From NCBI RefSeq assembly GCF_002591975.1, contig NZ_NVQE01000005.1, positions 124,001-188,000 of the forward strand: DNA of 64,000 bases. The letters run 5' to 3'. The stretch comes from Mycobacterium neglectum. Lineage in GTDB: Bacteria > Actinomycetota > Actinomycetes > Mycobacteriales > Mycobacteriaceae. The notes under the pieces were generated by a model, which saw only the letters and a list, made by a program, of their open reading frames with translations, had not been told where the DNA came from and did not search any database. The position numbers and the translations under genes were made by a program. Shown in pieces: positions 17,055-25,687 of the stretch. Within the stretch, counting starts at the first letter, position 1; each line of letters starts with the position of its first letter.

Positions 17055-18578
17055 TCAGAAGAAGCCCTGCGCCTTGTTGGAGTACGACACCAGCAGGTTC
17101 TTGGTCTGCTGGTAATGGTCGAGCATCATCTTGTGGTTCTCCCGGCCGATGCCGGACTGCTTGTAGCCGCCGAACGCCGCGTGCGCGGGGTAGGCGTGAT
17201 AGCAGTTCGTCCACACCCGGCCCGCCTTGATATCGCGCCCGGCCCGGTAGGCGACGTTGCCGTCACGGCTCCACACCCCAGCACCGAGACCGTAGAGCGT
17301 GTCGTTGGCGATGGCGATCGCGTCGTCATAGTCCTTGAACGACGTCACCGCGACGACGGGTCCGAAGATCTCCTCCTGGAAGATGCGCATCTTGTTGTTG
17401 CCCTCGAAGATCGTCGGCTGCACGTAATAGCCGCCGTTGAGGTCGCCGCCGAGTTGTGCGCGCTCGCCGCCGGTAACCACCCGTGCGCCCTCGTCTTTAC
17501 CAACCTCGATGTAGGACAACACCTTTTCCAGCTGATCGTTGGATGCCTGCGAACCGATCATCGTCTCGGTGTCCAATGGGTCGCCCTGGCGCACAGCCTT
17601 GGTGCGAATCGCGGCGAGTTCGAGGAACTCGTCATAGATGTCGGCCTGGATCAGGCTGCGCGACGGGCAGGTGCACACCTCGCCCTGGTTGAGGGCGAAC
17701 ATCGTGAATCCTTCCAGCGCCTTGTCCTGGAAGTCGTCACCTGCAGCCATCACGTCGGAGAAGAAGATGTTGGGGCTCTTGCCGCCGAGTTCGAGCGTGA
17801 CGGGGATCAGGTTCTGCGACGCGTATTGCATGATCAGCCGGCCGGTGGTGGTCTCCCCGGTGAAGGCGATCTTCGCGATGCGGTTCGACGACGCCAGCGG
17901 CTTGCCCGCTTCGAAGCCGAATCCGTTGACGACGTTGAGCACACCGGCGGGCAGCAGATCGCCGATCAAGCTCATCAGGTACAGGATCGACGCCGGGGTC
18001 TGCTCGGCGGGTTTGAGGACGACGGCGTTGCCCGCCGCCAGCGCAGGAGCGAGCTTCCACGTAGCCATCAGGATCGGGAAGTTCCACGGGATGATCTGGC
18101 CGACCACGCCGAGGGGTTCGTGGAAGTGATAGGCGACGGTGTCCTCGTCGATCTGGCTCAGCGAGCCCTCCTGTGCCCGAATGGCGCCCGCGAAATACCG
18201 GAAGTGGTCGATGGCCAGCGGGATGTCCGCGGCCAGCGTCTCGCGGATCGGCTTGCCGTTGTCCCACGCTTCGGCCAGCGCTATCGAGTCGAGATTGGCC
18301 TCGATGCGGTCGGCGATCTTGTTGAGGATGTTCGCGCGCTCGCCGGCGGCCGTCTTGCCCCACGCGGTGGCCGCGCCGTGCGCGGCGTCGAGCGCCTTCT
18401 CGATATCCGCCTCTGTCGACCGCGGGATCTCGCAGAACGGCTGGCCGGTCACCGGTGTCGGGTTCTCGAAGTACTCGCCGGAGGCCGGCGGCACCCATTC
18501 TCCGCCGATGAAGTTGCCATACCGCGACTCATACGACATCAGGGCGTCTGAGGAACCAGGACGGGCGTAGACAGTCAT
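17055..18578 (-). CDS. NAD-dependent aldehyde dehydrogenase (Rv0458-like)
   Basis: 507 aa, the same length as M. tuberculosis Rv0458. Catalytic Glu263 ('LELGGKSPN') and nucleophile Cys302 ('[11 protein letters not shown]') are in place, and '[21 protein letters not shown]' spans about 164-184. The motif set resembles AldA/ExaC-type acetaldehyde dehydrogenases that oxidise short aliphatic aldehydes to acids. Divergent from the prolyl oligopeptidase gene with under 80 bases between them. The downstream DUF779 gene is its usual neighbour. Confidence 0.93.
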   Translation of the reverse strand: MTVYARPGSSDALMSYESRYGNFIGGEWVPPASGEYFENPTPVTGQPFCEIPRSTEADIEKALDAAHGAATAWGKTAAGERANILNKIADRIEANLDSIALAEAWDNGKPIRETLAADIPLAIDHFRYFAGAIRAQEGSLSQIDEDTVAYHFHEPLGVVGQIIPWNFPILMATWKLAPALAAGNAVVLKPAEQTPASILYLMSLIGDLLPAGVLNVVNGFGFEAGKPLASSNRIAKIAFTGETTTGRLIMQYASQNLIPVTLELGGKSPNIFFSDVMAAGDDFQDKALEGFTMFALNQGEVCTCPSRSLIQADIYDEFLELAAIRTKAVRQGDPLDTETMIGSQASNDQLEKVLSYIEVGKDEGARVVTGGERAQLGGDLNGGYYVQPTIFEGNNKMRIFQEEIFGPVVAVTSFKDYDDAIAIANDTLYGLGAGVWSRDGNVAYRAGRDIKAGRVWTNCYHAYPAHAAFGGYKQSGIGRENHKMMLDHYQQTKNLLVSYSNKAQGFF

Positions 18579-18655
18579 GAAGGACTCCCTCTCTGACAGC
18601 GGGGATGAATGGGTGTAACGGAGCTCACACTACGCCGAACGGCCACAATGGTGCT

Positions 18656-20653
18656 GTGGCCCAAGACCCTTATCTGTGGCTCGAAGACATCACCGGCGAC
18701 GACGCGCTGGACTGGGTGCGCAAGCACAACGAGCCCACGCTCGCCGCGTTCGGCGGGACCCGCTTCGACCAGATGCGTACGGAGGCGCTGGAGGTCCTCG
18801 ACACCGAAGCGCGGATCCCGTACGTGCGGCGGCGCGGTGAGTTCCTCTACAACTTCTGGCGCGATGCGGTCAATCCGCGCGGACTGTGGCGGCGCACGAC
18901 GCTGGATAGTTACCGCACCGCCGACCCCGAATGGGATGTGCTCTTCGACGTCGATGCGCTCGCCGAGGCCGAGGGTGAGAAATGGGTGTGGGCCGGCGCC
19001 GAGGTTCTCGAGCCTGATCACCGATTGGCCCTGATCGAACTGTCACGGGGTGGCGCCGACGCCACCGTGGTGCGCGAATTCGACATGGAGAAGCGCGAAT
19101 TCGTCACCGACGGGTTCGAGCTTCCAGAAGCGAAGTCGAGTGTGACGTGGCAGGACCGCGACACCGTATTGGTCGGCACCGAGTTCGGTCCCGATTCGAT
19201 GACGGACTCCGGTTATCCGCGAATTGTGAAACGGTGGCTGCGGGGTCAACCACTCAGTGACGCCCTGACGCTGTTCGAAGGCGAGGCGACAGATGTCAGC
19301 GTCGGCGGCGGCTACGATCCGACGCCGGGCTTCGAGCGACTCTTCATCACAAGGTCTTTCGACTTCTTCAACCGCGACCGCTACGAGCTTCGCGGCGGCG
19401 AGTTGATCGACATCGAGATACCCACCGACGCCGGGATGTCCGTGCACCGCGAGTGGCTGTTGATCCGGCCACGGACCGAGTGGACCGTCGGTGCGACCAC
19501 TTACCGTCCGGGTTCACTGTTGGCGGCCCGCTATGACGAATTCCTCTCCGGCACAAGCGAACTGACCGTCGTATTCGAACCCGACGAACACTCCAGTCTG
19601 GACAGCTACGCGTGGACGCGCGATCACCTGGTGCTTGTCATGCTGGTCGACGTGTCCAGTCACGTCGACCTCGTGACACCAGGCACATGGGAGCGCACGT
19701 CGATCCCCGGAATCCCGCCCAATACCAACACCGTGCTGGTGGACATCGATGAGTATGGCGACGAGATGTTTCTGGACTCGAGCGGTTTCGACACACCATC
19801 CCAGTTGCTGTGGGGGCGCGCGGGTACCGAGGTGACCACGATCAAGAGCGCGCCCGCGTTCTTCGATGCCTCCGACATCGAGGTGACCCAGCACTTCGTG
19901 GCCTCTGCCGACGGCACCAAGATCCCGTATTTCGTCGTCGGTCACCGTAATTCAGATGGGCCAGGACCGACGTTGCTCAGCGGGTACGGCGGTTTCGAGG
20001 TGGCCAACACACCGGGTTACGCCGGTGTGCTCGGCCGACTGTGGCTGGCTCGCGGGGGCACCTACGTACTGGCCAACATCCGCGGTGGCGGCGAGTACGG
20101 ACCGACCTGGCACACCCAGGCGATGCGTGAGAACAGGCATCTGGTCTACGAGGACTTCGCCGCGGTGGCATCCGATCTCGTTGACCGTGGGATAACCACG
20201 GTCGACGCACTCGGCGCCCAGGGCGGCAGCAACGGCGGCCTGCTGATGGGCGTCATGCTGACGCAATATCCCCAACTGTTCGGCGCCCTGGTGTGCAGCG
20301 TGCCCCTGCTGGACATGCGTCGGTTCCATCTGCTGCTCGCCGGGGCCTCGTGGGTGGCCGAGTACGGCGATCCGGACAACCCCGACGATTGGGCGTTCAT
20401 CTCCGAATACTCTCCCTACCAAAATATTTCGGCGGACCTGAGCTATCCTCCGGTGCTGATCACGACGTCAACGCGCGACGATCGGGTACACCCCGGGCAT
20501 GCCCGCAAGATGACCGCGGCGCTCGAGGAATTGGGGTATTCGGTGCAGTACTACGAGAACATCGAGGGCGGCCACGCCGGTGCGGCCGACAACGCCCAGA
20601 CGGCGTTCAAGTCGGCGCTGATCTACGAGTACCTGTGGTCGATGCTCACTTGA
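18656..20653 (+). CDS. Prolyl oligopeptidase family serine peptidase (Rv0457c-like)
   Basis: 665 aa from the GTG at 18656; an in-frame ATG at 18605 would add a Gly/Asn-rich 17-residue stretch unlike the family, so the shorter form is preferred. S9 family architecture: N-terminal beta-propeller-like region, then an alpha/beta-hydrolase domain with nucleophile Ser525 in GGSNGG, an acid in 'TRDDRVHPGHA' (about 608-609) and His640 in 'GGHAGA'. No signal peptide, so probably a cytosolic oligopeptidase. Its end overlaps the convergent efeB gene by 8 bases. Confidence 0.92.
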   Translation: MAQDPYLWLEDITGDDALDWVRKHNEPTLAAFGGTRFDQMRTEALEVLDTEARIPYVRRRGEFLYNFWRDAVNPRGLWRRTTLDSYRTADPEWDVLFDVDALAEAEGEKWVWAGAEVLEPDHRLALIELSRGGADATVVREFDMEKREFVTDGFELPEAKSSVTWQDRDTVLVGTEFGPDSMTDSGYPRIVKRWLRGQPLSDALTLFEGEATDVSVGGGYDPTPGFERLFITRSFDFFNRDRYELRGGELIDIEIPTDAGMSVHREWLLIRPRTEWTVGATTYRPGSLLAARYDEFLSGTSELTVVFEPDEHSSLDSYAWTRDHLVLVMLVDVSSHVDLVTPGTWERTSIPGIPPNTNTVLVDIDEYGDEMFLDSSGFDTPSQLLWGRAGTEVTTIKSAPAFFDASDIEVTQHFVASADGTKIPYFVVGHRNSDGPGPTLLSGYGGFEVANTPGYAGVLGRLWLARGGTYVLANIRGGGEYGPTWHTQAMRENRHLVYEDFAAVASDLVDRGITTVDALGAQGGSNGGLLMGVMLTQYPQLFGALVCSVPLLDMRRFHLLLAGASWVAEYGDPDNPDDWAFISEYSPYQNISADLSYPPVLITTSTRDDRVHPGHARKMTAALEELGYSVQYYENIEGGHAGAADNAQTAFKSALIYEYLWSMLT

Positions 20654-21917
20654 CCAGTTGATCGCCGAGGAACCGGTCCGGACCCGTCACACCCGGCAGG
20701 ATGAAGAAGAAGCCGCCGCCCACCGGCATGATGTACTCCTCCAGCGGCTCGCCTTTGAGGCGGCGCTGCACGGTGAGGAAGCCTTTTTCCAGGCTGCGCT
20801 GGTAGGCGACGAACGCCAACCCCTGATCGAGCCTGCCTGCGCCGTCGAAGCCCCGCGAGTAGTTGAATCCCCTTCGCAGGATGAGGTTTTCGTCCGTTTC
20901 GGGAGTCCGCGGATTCGCCAGCCGGATATGCGCGTCGAGCGGAATCCGCTTGCCGTCGGGGTCTGAGGGATAGTCGGGATCGGTGAACTCACCCGTCAGC
21001 CCCAGCGGCGCGCCGCTGACCTTGGCACGCCCGATGAGCTGCTCCTGTTCGACGAGCCGGGTTCGGTCCCAGAATTCCACGAAATTGCGGATGATGCGGA
21101 CCGCCTGATACGAGCCGCCGACCGCCCACTCCGGTTCGCCGTCATCGGCGCTCACCCACACATGACGATCCATCAGGGCTGCATCGTCGACGTCCAAATT
21201 CGACGTCCCGTCCTTGAATCCCAGCAGGTTTCGGGGAGTCACGGCTTCCGACGCCTGGCCCGCACCGATGCCGCGGGCGTAGCCGTCGATCATCCAGCGC
21301 AACACGAGATCGCTGCGCGTCCGCCTCATGACCTGGCGCAGCGCGAACTGAACGGTGTCGTTGTGGCCGGCCTCGAAGAGGACCGAGATGTCGCCGTGCG
21401 AGATCTTGGGGTCGAGCCGATCATTGGCAAGGAAGGGCATCGTTTCCAGCTCTTTGGGCTTGCGATCGGCGAGCCCGAACCTATCGTCGAACAGCGACGC
21501 CCCGACACCGACGACGATCGAAAGGTTGTCCGCAGGCGGCTTTTCGCCGAGGATGCCCGAGTCCACCGGCGGGTAGGCGGCATCCCGGGTTTCGGGCGGC
21601 TGGCCCGCCATCAGACCCCGGATCTCCTCGGTGAGTTCTTTGAGCGCCGTGGTCAGCCCGGCACGATCCTTCGACTGGACATTGAAGGAGGCCACCAGCC
21701 CCTGCTCGGGTATCGGCAGCGCGGTGATACCCGTCTGGTGCACACCCTCGAAAGGGACGAAGACCTCCGGCGTGGCGGGTGCGAGGTACTCCCGCTGCAC
21801 CGAGTCGGTCAACGCATACGTGGCGCCGGCACCGACAGCGGCCCCGGCGCCCGCGCTCAGGGCACCCGTGACGAATCCTCGCCGTGAGATGCCCTGGCGC
21901 GACGGCCGCTCGGTCAC
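20646..21917 (-). CDS. efeB: Dye-decolourising peroxidase, EfeB-type, Tat-exported
   Basis: 423 aa from the GTG at 21917, which overlaps the efeO stop (GTGA). The twin-arginine signal SRRGFV at residues 11-16 is followed by an Ala/Gly-rich h-region, so the haem protein is exported folded. The DyP motif GFKDG lies in the middle, and the remaining length fits a class A (P-type) DyP. EfeB proteins have been described as peroxidases or haem deferrochelatases working with EfeO in iron uptake. Coupled to efeO; no EfeU permease gene is adjacent. Confidence 0.92.
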   Translation of the reverse strand: MTERPSRQGISRRGFVTGALSAGAGAAVGAGATYALTDSVQREYLAPATPEVFVPFEGVHQTGITALPIPEQGLVASFNVQSKDRAGLTTALKELTEEIRGLMAGQPPETRDAAYPPVDSGILGEKPPADNLSIVVGVGASLFDDRFGLADRKPKELETMPFLANDRLDPKISHGDISVLFEAGHNDTVQFALRQVMRRTRSDLVLRWMIDGYARGIGAGQASEAVTPRNLLGFKDGTSNLDVDDAALMDRHVWVSADDGEPEWAVGGSYQAVRIIRNFVEFWDRTRLVEQEQLIGRAKVSGAPLGLTGEFTDPDYPSDPDGKRIPLDAHIRLANPRTPETDENLILRRGFNYSRGFDGAGRLDQGLAFVAYQRSLEKGFLTVQRRLKGEPLEEYIMPVGGGFFFILPGVTGPDRFLGDQLVK

Positions 21918-22840
21918 GACAGCTTCAAAGCCCCCGCGATCTGGGACACGTTCTCCGACAGGCCGGCCAGCTGGGCCTTCAGCTTGTCGATGGTCGGCGG
22001 GTCGACGGTCACTCCGGTGCACCGGGGCGACGGGTACGGATCGTTCTCCGTGCAGTAGAGCACCCAGCCATCACCCTGGCGAAGCGGCTGCAGGGTCGCG
22101 TTGATCTCCGTGAAGCCGGCCTCGATCTTGCCGAGCAGCTCCGGATCAGCCTCCTGCAGTGCCGGCTTCAGCTTGTCGACGGCGGCCTGCGAACCCTGCA
22201 GGTTGGCGTCGAAGTCCCACAGGTCGGTCTTGGAGTAGCGGTCTTCCTCGCCGGTGATCTTCCCTTCGGAGACCTCTTCGATCAGTTCCGCCGCACCGGT
22301 CGCGACATCGACGGGCGTCACCTCGACCGTGGGGAACTGCTCCTTAAGGGCCGCGATGTCCGCATCGAGCTGATCGGCGAACGGGGCGCCACCCTCGGTC
22401 GTGTTCTCCTGGAAAAGCAGGTACTCCAGGCGGTGCCAGCCGGTGAACGCGGCGTCGTCGACACCGGCGAAGTCGTCAACACGGGCGTCGACCTTGCCAT
22501 CGATCTCCGCCACCAAGCCGGCCAATGGCTCGATGCGCTCCCATGGCAGACGAGACGGCGCGTAAGCGTCCTGCGCAGCCTTCAGATCGTTTGCCCGCAC
22601 CGCGTCGGTGAAAACCTTGACGGCGACGACGAGTTCGTCGATCTGACCGACGGCGTAAGTCTTGTATTCCGCGGCTGCCTGCTCGGCCAGCGGATTGGGA
22701 GCAGCAGCGGCTGCGCTCGAAGAGGTGGTCGTCGCACTGGCTGACGACGTCTCTTCGGTACTGCCCGTGTCGCTGGAGCAGCCCGCGACGATAAGGCTGA
22801 TGGCTACCACCGGCACTGACCATGCCAAGAAACGATTCAT
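21914..22840 (-). CDS. efeO: EfeO-type iron-uptake lipoprotein (imelysin/M75 domain)
   Basis: 308 aa from the ATG at 22840 with GAGGGT just upstream; a GTG two codons earlier is the alternative. The lipobox 'IVAGC' puts the lipid-bearing Cys at about residue 20, followed by a Ser/Thr/Ala-rich linker (20-45). The mature domain has the M75/EfeO feature 'HRLEYLLF' (HxxE type, metal binding). There is no cupredoxin domain, so it is the short form. Organised as efeO-efeB, inserted between genes that are neighbours in M. tuberculosis. Confidence 0.9.
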   Translation of the reverse strand: MNRFLAWSVPVVAISLIVAGCSSDTGSTEETSSASATTTSSSAAAAAPNPLAEQAAAEYKTYAVGQIDELVVAVKVFTDAVRANDLKAAQDAYAPSRLPWERIEPLAGLVAEIDGKVDARVDDFAGVDDAAFTGWHRLEYLLFQENTTEGGAPFADQLDADIAALKEQFPTVEVTPVDVATGAAELIEEVSEGKITGEEDRYSKTDLWDFDANLQGSQAAVDKLKPALQEADPELLGKIEAGFTEINATLQPLRQGDGWVLYCTENDPYPSPRCTGVTVDPPTIDKLKAQLAGLSENVSQIAGALKLS

Positions 22841-22852
22841 TTGCACCCTCTA

Positions 22853-22913
22853 AGTTAGGAAAGGCTGAACATAGCATCACCCCAGGCCGGAGGGTAGGCA
22901 CACCTAAATATCC
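22853..22913 (-). promoter_or_regulatory. Candidate iron-regulator (IdeR-like) boxes upstream of efeO
   Basis: On the plus strand TTAGGAAAGGCTGAACATA at 22855-22873 matches 13 of 19 positions of the IdeR consensus (TTAGGTTAGGCTAACCTAA). On the minus strand TTAGGTGTGCCTACCCT, covering about 22895-22911, is also a partial match. The location in front of an iron-uptake gene fits iron repression. Matches are imperfect, so this is a tentative call. Confidence 0.4.
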
Positions 22914-22955
22914 GCTGTTCTTGACTTACCAATCCGAAGTGACTCGACTGCAGCT

Positions 22956-23858
22956 ATGCCGACGCCAACATTCGAGACTCTGCTCTACAAGACCGAGCCA
23001 CCGGTCGCGACCATCACGTTGAACCGGCCCGAGCATCTCAACACCATCGTTCCGCCGATGCCGGATGAGATCGAGCAGGCCATCGGAGCAGCCGAACGCG
23101 ACCCCGCCGTCAAGGTGATCGTGCTGCGCGGCGCCGGGCGCGCGTTCTCCGGCGGCTACGACTTCGGCGGCGGCTTCGCGCACTGGGGCGACGCCATGAA
23201 CACCGATGGTCGCTGGGATCCCGGTAAGGACTTCGCCATGGTCAGCACTCGCGAGACCGGCCCCACCCAGAAGTTCATGGCGATCTGGCGGGCGTCCAAG
23301 CCCGTCATCGCGCAGGTACACGGCTGGTGTGTGGGCGGCGCCAGTGACTACGCACTGTGCGCGGACATCGTCATCGCCAGCGACGACGCGGTCATCGGGA
23401 CTCCGTACGCCCGCATGTGGGGTGCCTACCTCACCGGCATGTGGCTCTACCGCCTGAGTCTGGCGAAGGTGAAATGGCACTCGCTGACCGGCGAGCCACT
23501 GACCGGAAAAGAGGCCGCCGCAGTCGAACTCATCAACGAGTCGGTGCCGTTCGAGCGCCTCGAGGCGCGCGTCAAGGAGATCGCGGACAAACTCGCCCGG
23601 ATCCCGCTGTCTCAGCTGCAGGCCCAGAAGCTCATCGTCAACCAGGCCTACGAGAACATGGGGCTGGCCTCGACGCAGACGCTCGGCGGCATCCTCGACG
23701 GCTTGATGCGCAACACGCCCGATGCCCTGACGTTCATCGAAACCGCTGAGGCACAGGGTGTCCGGGCGGCCGTCGAGGAACGCGACGGACCGTGGGGTGA
23801 CTACAGCCAGGCGCCGCCGGACCGTAGGCCCGATCCGTCGCACATCATCGAACCCTAG
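22956..23858 (+). CDS. echA2: Crotonase/enoyl-CoA hydratase family protein (EchA2-like)
   Basis: 300 aa; close in size to M. tuberculosis EchA2 (Rv0456c) and in the same order relative to the prolyl oligopeptidase. Oxyanion-hole elements 'GRAFSGGYD' and 'HGWCVGGASDYALCAD' are visible. However, the two glutamates that catalyse hydration in standard enoyl-CoA hydratases align with Asp (GGASD) and Tyr (TPYAR), so simple enoyl-CoA hydration is doubtful; another crotonase-fold reaction on an acyl-CoA is possible. Convergent with the next gene. Confidence 0.85.
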   Translation: MPTPTFETLLYKTEPPVATITLNRPEHLNTIVPPMPDEIEQAIGAAERDPAVKVIVLRGAGRAFSGGYDFGGGFAHWGDAMNTDGRWDPGKDFAMVSTRETGPTQKFMAIWRASKPVIAQVHGWCVGGASDYALCADIVIASDDAVIGTPYARMWGAYLTGMWLYRLSLAKVKWHSLTGEPLTGKEAAAVELINESVPFERLEARVKEIADKLARIPLSQLQAQKLIVNQAYENMGLASTQTLGGILDGLMRNTPDALTFIETAEAQGVRAAVEERDGPWGDYSQAPPDRRPDPSHIIEP

Positions 23859-23865
23859 AGCCCGG

Positions 23866-24720
23866 CTAGTCCCGCCGGCGCAGGCCGCCGAGCAGCGACA
23901 CGGCGACCCCGAACACCACGAGCACCCCGCCGGCGGCCAACGTGAGGTTAAGCCAGTGGTGCGCGCTCATTTCGGCCTGGCCCACCATCACGTCGGCAAT
24001 CTGCCGGATATCGCCCGCAGTCTGATTCAGCGCGACGTCGACGTAACGACGCGACACCTCCAGCGCGGCCCAACCCGCAGCACCCACCATGAGTGCCGAA
24101 ACACCGAGCGCGGCAAGCGCTTTGCCCCGCGATCGGGCCGCGGCCAGCACAAGCAACGCAGACAGACCCGCCAGTATCGTCGACCCGACACTCACCCACG
24201 GACCCCAGGTTGACAACATGCGCAGCTGGCCGGGCCGCAGCGCAGAGGACTCTGGCACGGTGATCGGCACCGTCAGCGTCTGCGGCACGTCCAGGTCGAG
24301 GTCGCCGAGCGTTTGCCTGATCGACGCATCGTTGAGCATCGGCGCGATGTCGACCAGCCAGCGGCCATCCGCGCCGTCCTCGGACCGGATCGAGTCGGTG
24401 AACATCCAGCGATGTGCGATTCGGTTGGCCTGCGCGAACTGACCGGGGAATCCCTCGTTGCCGGTGTAGGCCGTGACGACGTTTCCGACGAGCTCGGTGT
24501 TGAGGGTGCCGTACCCATTGTTGGCGGCGAAGTCGCTGATCTGCCGCGACAATTCCGAGGCCATCGCGCGCTGCAACGTCGGATCGTGCGCCGCGGTCGC
24601 CGCCAGCGCGGCGTAACCGTCCTCACTGACCACATTGCGCTGCGCCCACATCGTCGGGACGGCCACCGCAAGCAGGACGGTCGTGACGAGCCACAGGAAC
24701 ATGGTCGTGACGAACCGCAC
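23866..24720 (-). CDS. Conserved actinobacterial membrane protein
   Basis: 284 aa of unknown function. One N-terminal span (5-25), then an extracytoplasmic region of about 150 residues with no cysteine and polar character, then spans near 178-200, 206-226 and 258-280, ending in a basic tail GLRRRD. The topology, a single anchor followed by an external domain and a C-terminal helical bundle, suggests an envelope protein. It starts 35 bases from the ppk2 stop on the same strand, so it may be co-transcribed with ppk2. Confidence 0.7.
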   Translation of the reverse strand: MRFVTTMFLWLVTTVLLAVAVPTMWAQRNVVSEDGYAALAATAAHDPTLQRAMASELSRQISDFAANNGYGTLNTELVGNVVTAYTGNEGFPGQFAQANRIAHRWMFTDSIRSEDGADGRWLVDIAPMLNDASIRQTLGDLDLDVPQTLTVPITVPESSALRPGQLRMLSTWGPWVSVGSTILAGLSALLVLAAARSRGKALAALGVSALMVGAAGWAALEVSRRYVDVALNQTAGDIRQIADVMVGQAEMSAHHWLNLTLAAGGVLVVFGVAVSLLGGLRRRD

Positions 24721-24754
24721 GCGTCCTCCTTACCCGACCGGACGCGGGCTGCGC

Positions 24755-25639
24755 TCAGTCGGTCAGCGCGCGTCCCACGATGAGGGGGTCGGCCTCGGCC
24801 ACCACCTCACGGTCCTTGTTGTCGTAGTCGAACTTACCGAGCACGTGTCGCATCGCATTGATGCGGGCGCGCTTCTTGTCGTTGCTCTTGACCACCGTCC
24901 ACGGGGCGATATCGGTGTCGGTGAGGGCGAACATGTCCTCCTTGGCGGCGGTGTACGCGTCCCACTTGTCCAGCGACGCAAGGTCGGTGGGCGAGAGCTT
25001 CCACTGCCGGACGGGATCGACCTGACGGATCGTGAAACGGGTGCGCTGCTCACCCTGTGTGACCGAGAACCACAGCTTTGTCAGGCTGATGCCGTCGTTG
25101 ACCAGCATCTGCTCGAACAGCGGTGCCTGGCGGATGAACTCCTCATGTTGGTCGGGTGTGCAAAAGCCCATTACGCGCTCGACGCCGGCGCGGTTGTACC
25201 AGGACCGGTCGAACATCACGATCTCCCCCGCCGCTGGTAGGTGGGTGACGTATCGCTGGAAGTACCACTGCGTGCGCTCGCGCTCGGTGGGCTTCTCGAG
25301 CGCCACGACGCGGGCACCACGGGGGTTGAGGTGCTCCATGAAGCGCTTGATGGTGCCGCCCTTGCCCGCCGCGTCACGGCCCTCGAACACGATGACGTGC
25401 CGCAGCCCGTTCGATTGGCTCCACTTCTGCAGCTTCAGCAGCTCGATCTGTAGCAGCCGCTTGTGCTCCTCGTATTCGTGGCGCGACATGCGCTCGTCGT
25501 ACGGGTAGCCCGCACGCCAGGTGTCGACGTCGGCTCCGCTGGGATGGTGCACCAGCACCGGGTCGTCATCGTCGTCGTCACGGACGCTGTAGTACTCGGT
25601 TCCCTTGAGCTCAGTCACCGGCAGAAAATAGCGACCCAC
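24755..25639 (-). CDS. ppk2: Polyphosphate kinase 2
   Basis: 294 aa, the length of mycobacterial PPK2 (Rv3232c, about 295). P-loop GRDAAGKGG (87-95) and the lid/Walker B module DRSWYNRAGVE (144-154) mark a class I PPK2, which phosphorylates nucleoside diphosphates (mainly GDP to GTP) with polyphosphate. An Asp run (21-26) precedes the kinase core. In this genome it lies away from its M. tuberculosis context, next to an uncharacterised membrane protein. Confidence 0.95.
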   Translation of the reverse strand: MGRYFLPVTELKGTEYYSVRDDDDDDPVLVHHPSGADVDTWRAGYPYDERMSRHEYEEHKRLLQIELLKLQKWSQSNGLRHVIVFEGRDAAGKGGTIKRFMEHLNPRGARVVALEKPTERERTQWYFQRYVTHLPAAGEIVMFDRSWYNRAGVERVMGFCTPDQHEEFIRQAPLFEQMLVNDGISLTKLWFSVTQGEQRTRFTIRQVDPVRQWKLSPTDLASLDKWDAYTAAKEDMFALTDTDIAPWTVVKSNDKKRARINAMRHVLGKFDYDNKDREVVAEADPLIVGRALTD

Positions 25640-25687
25640 CCGTAAGCGAGCGTGACGACGAGGTGAACGACAGGTGGCGCGGAGGCG

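Noticed and set aside
17115..18551. Plus-strand open frame of 478 codons over the aldehyde dehydrogenase
   Set aside because: Antisense shadow; the minus-strand frame has complete catalytic residues.
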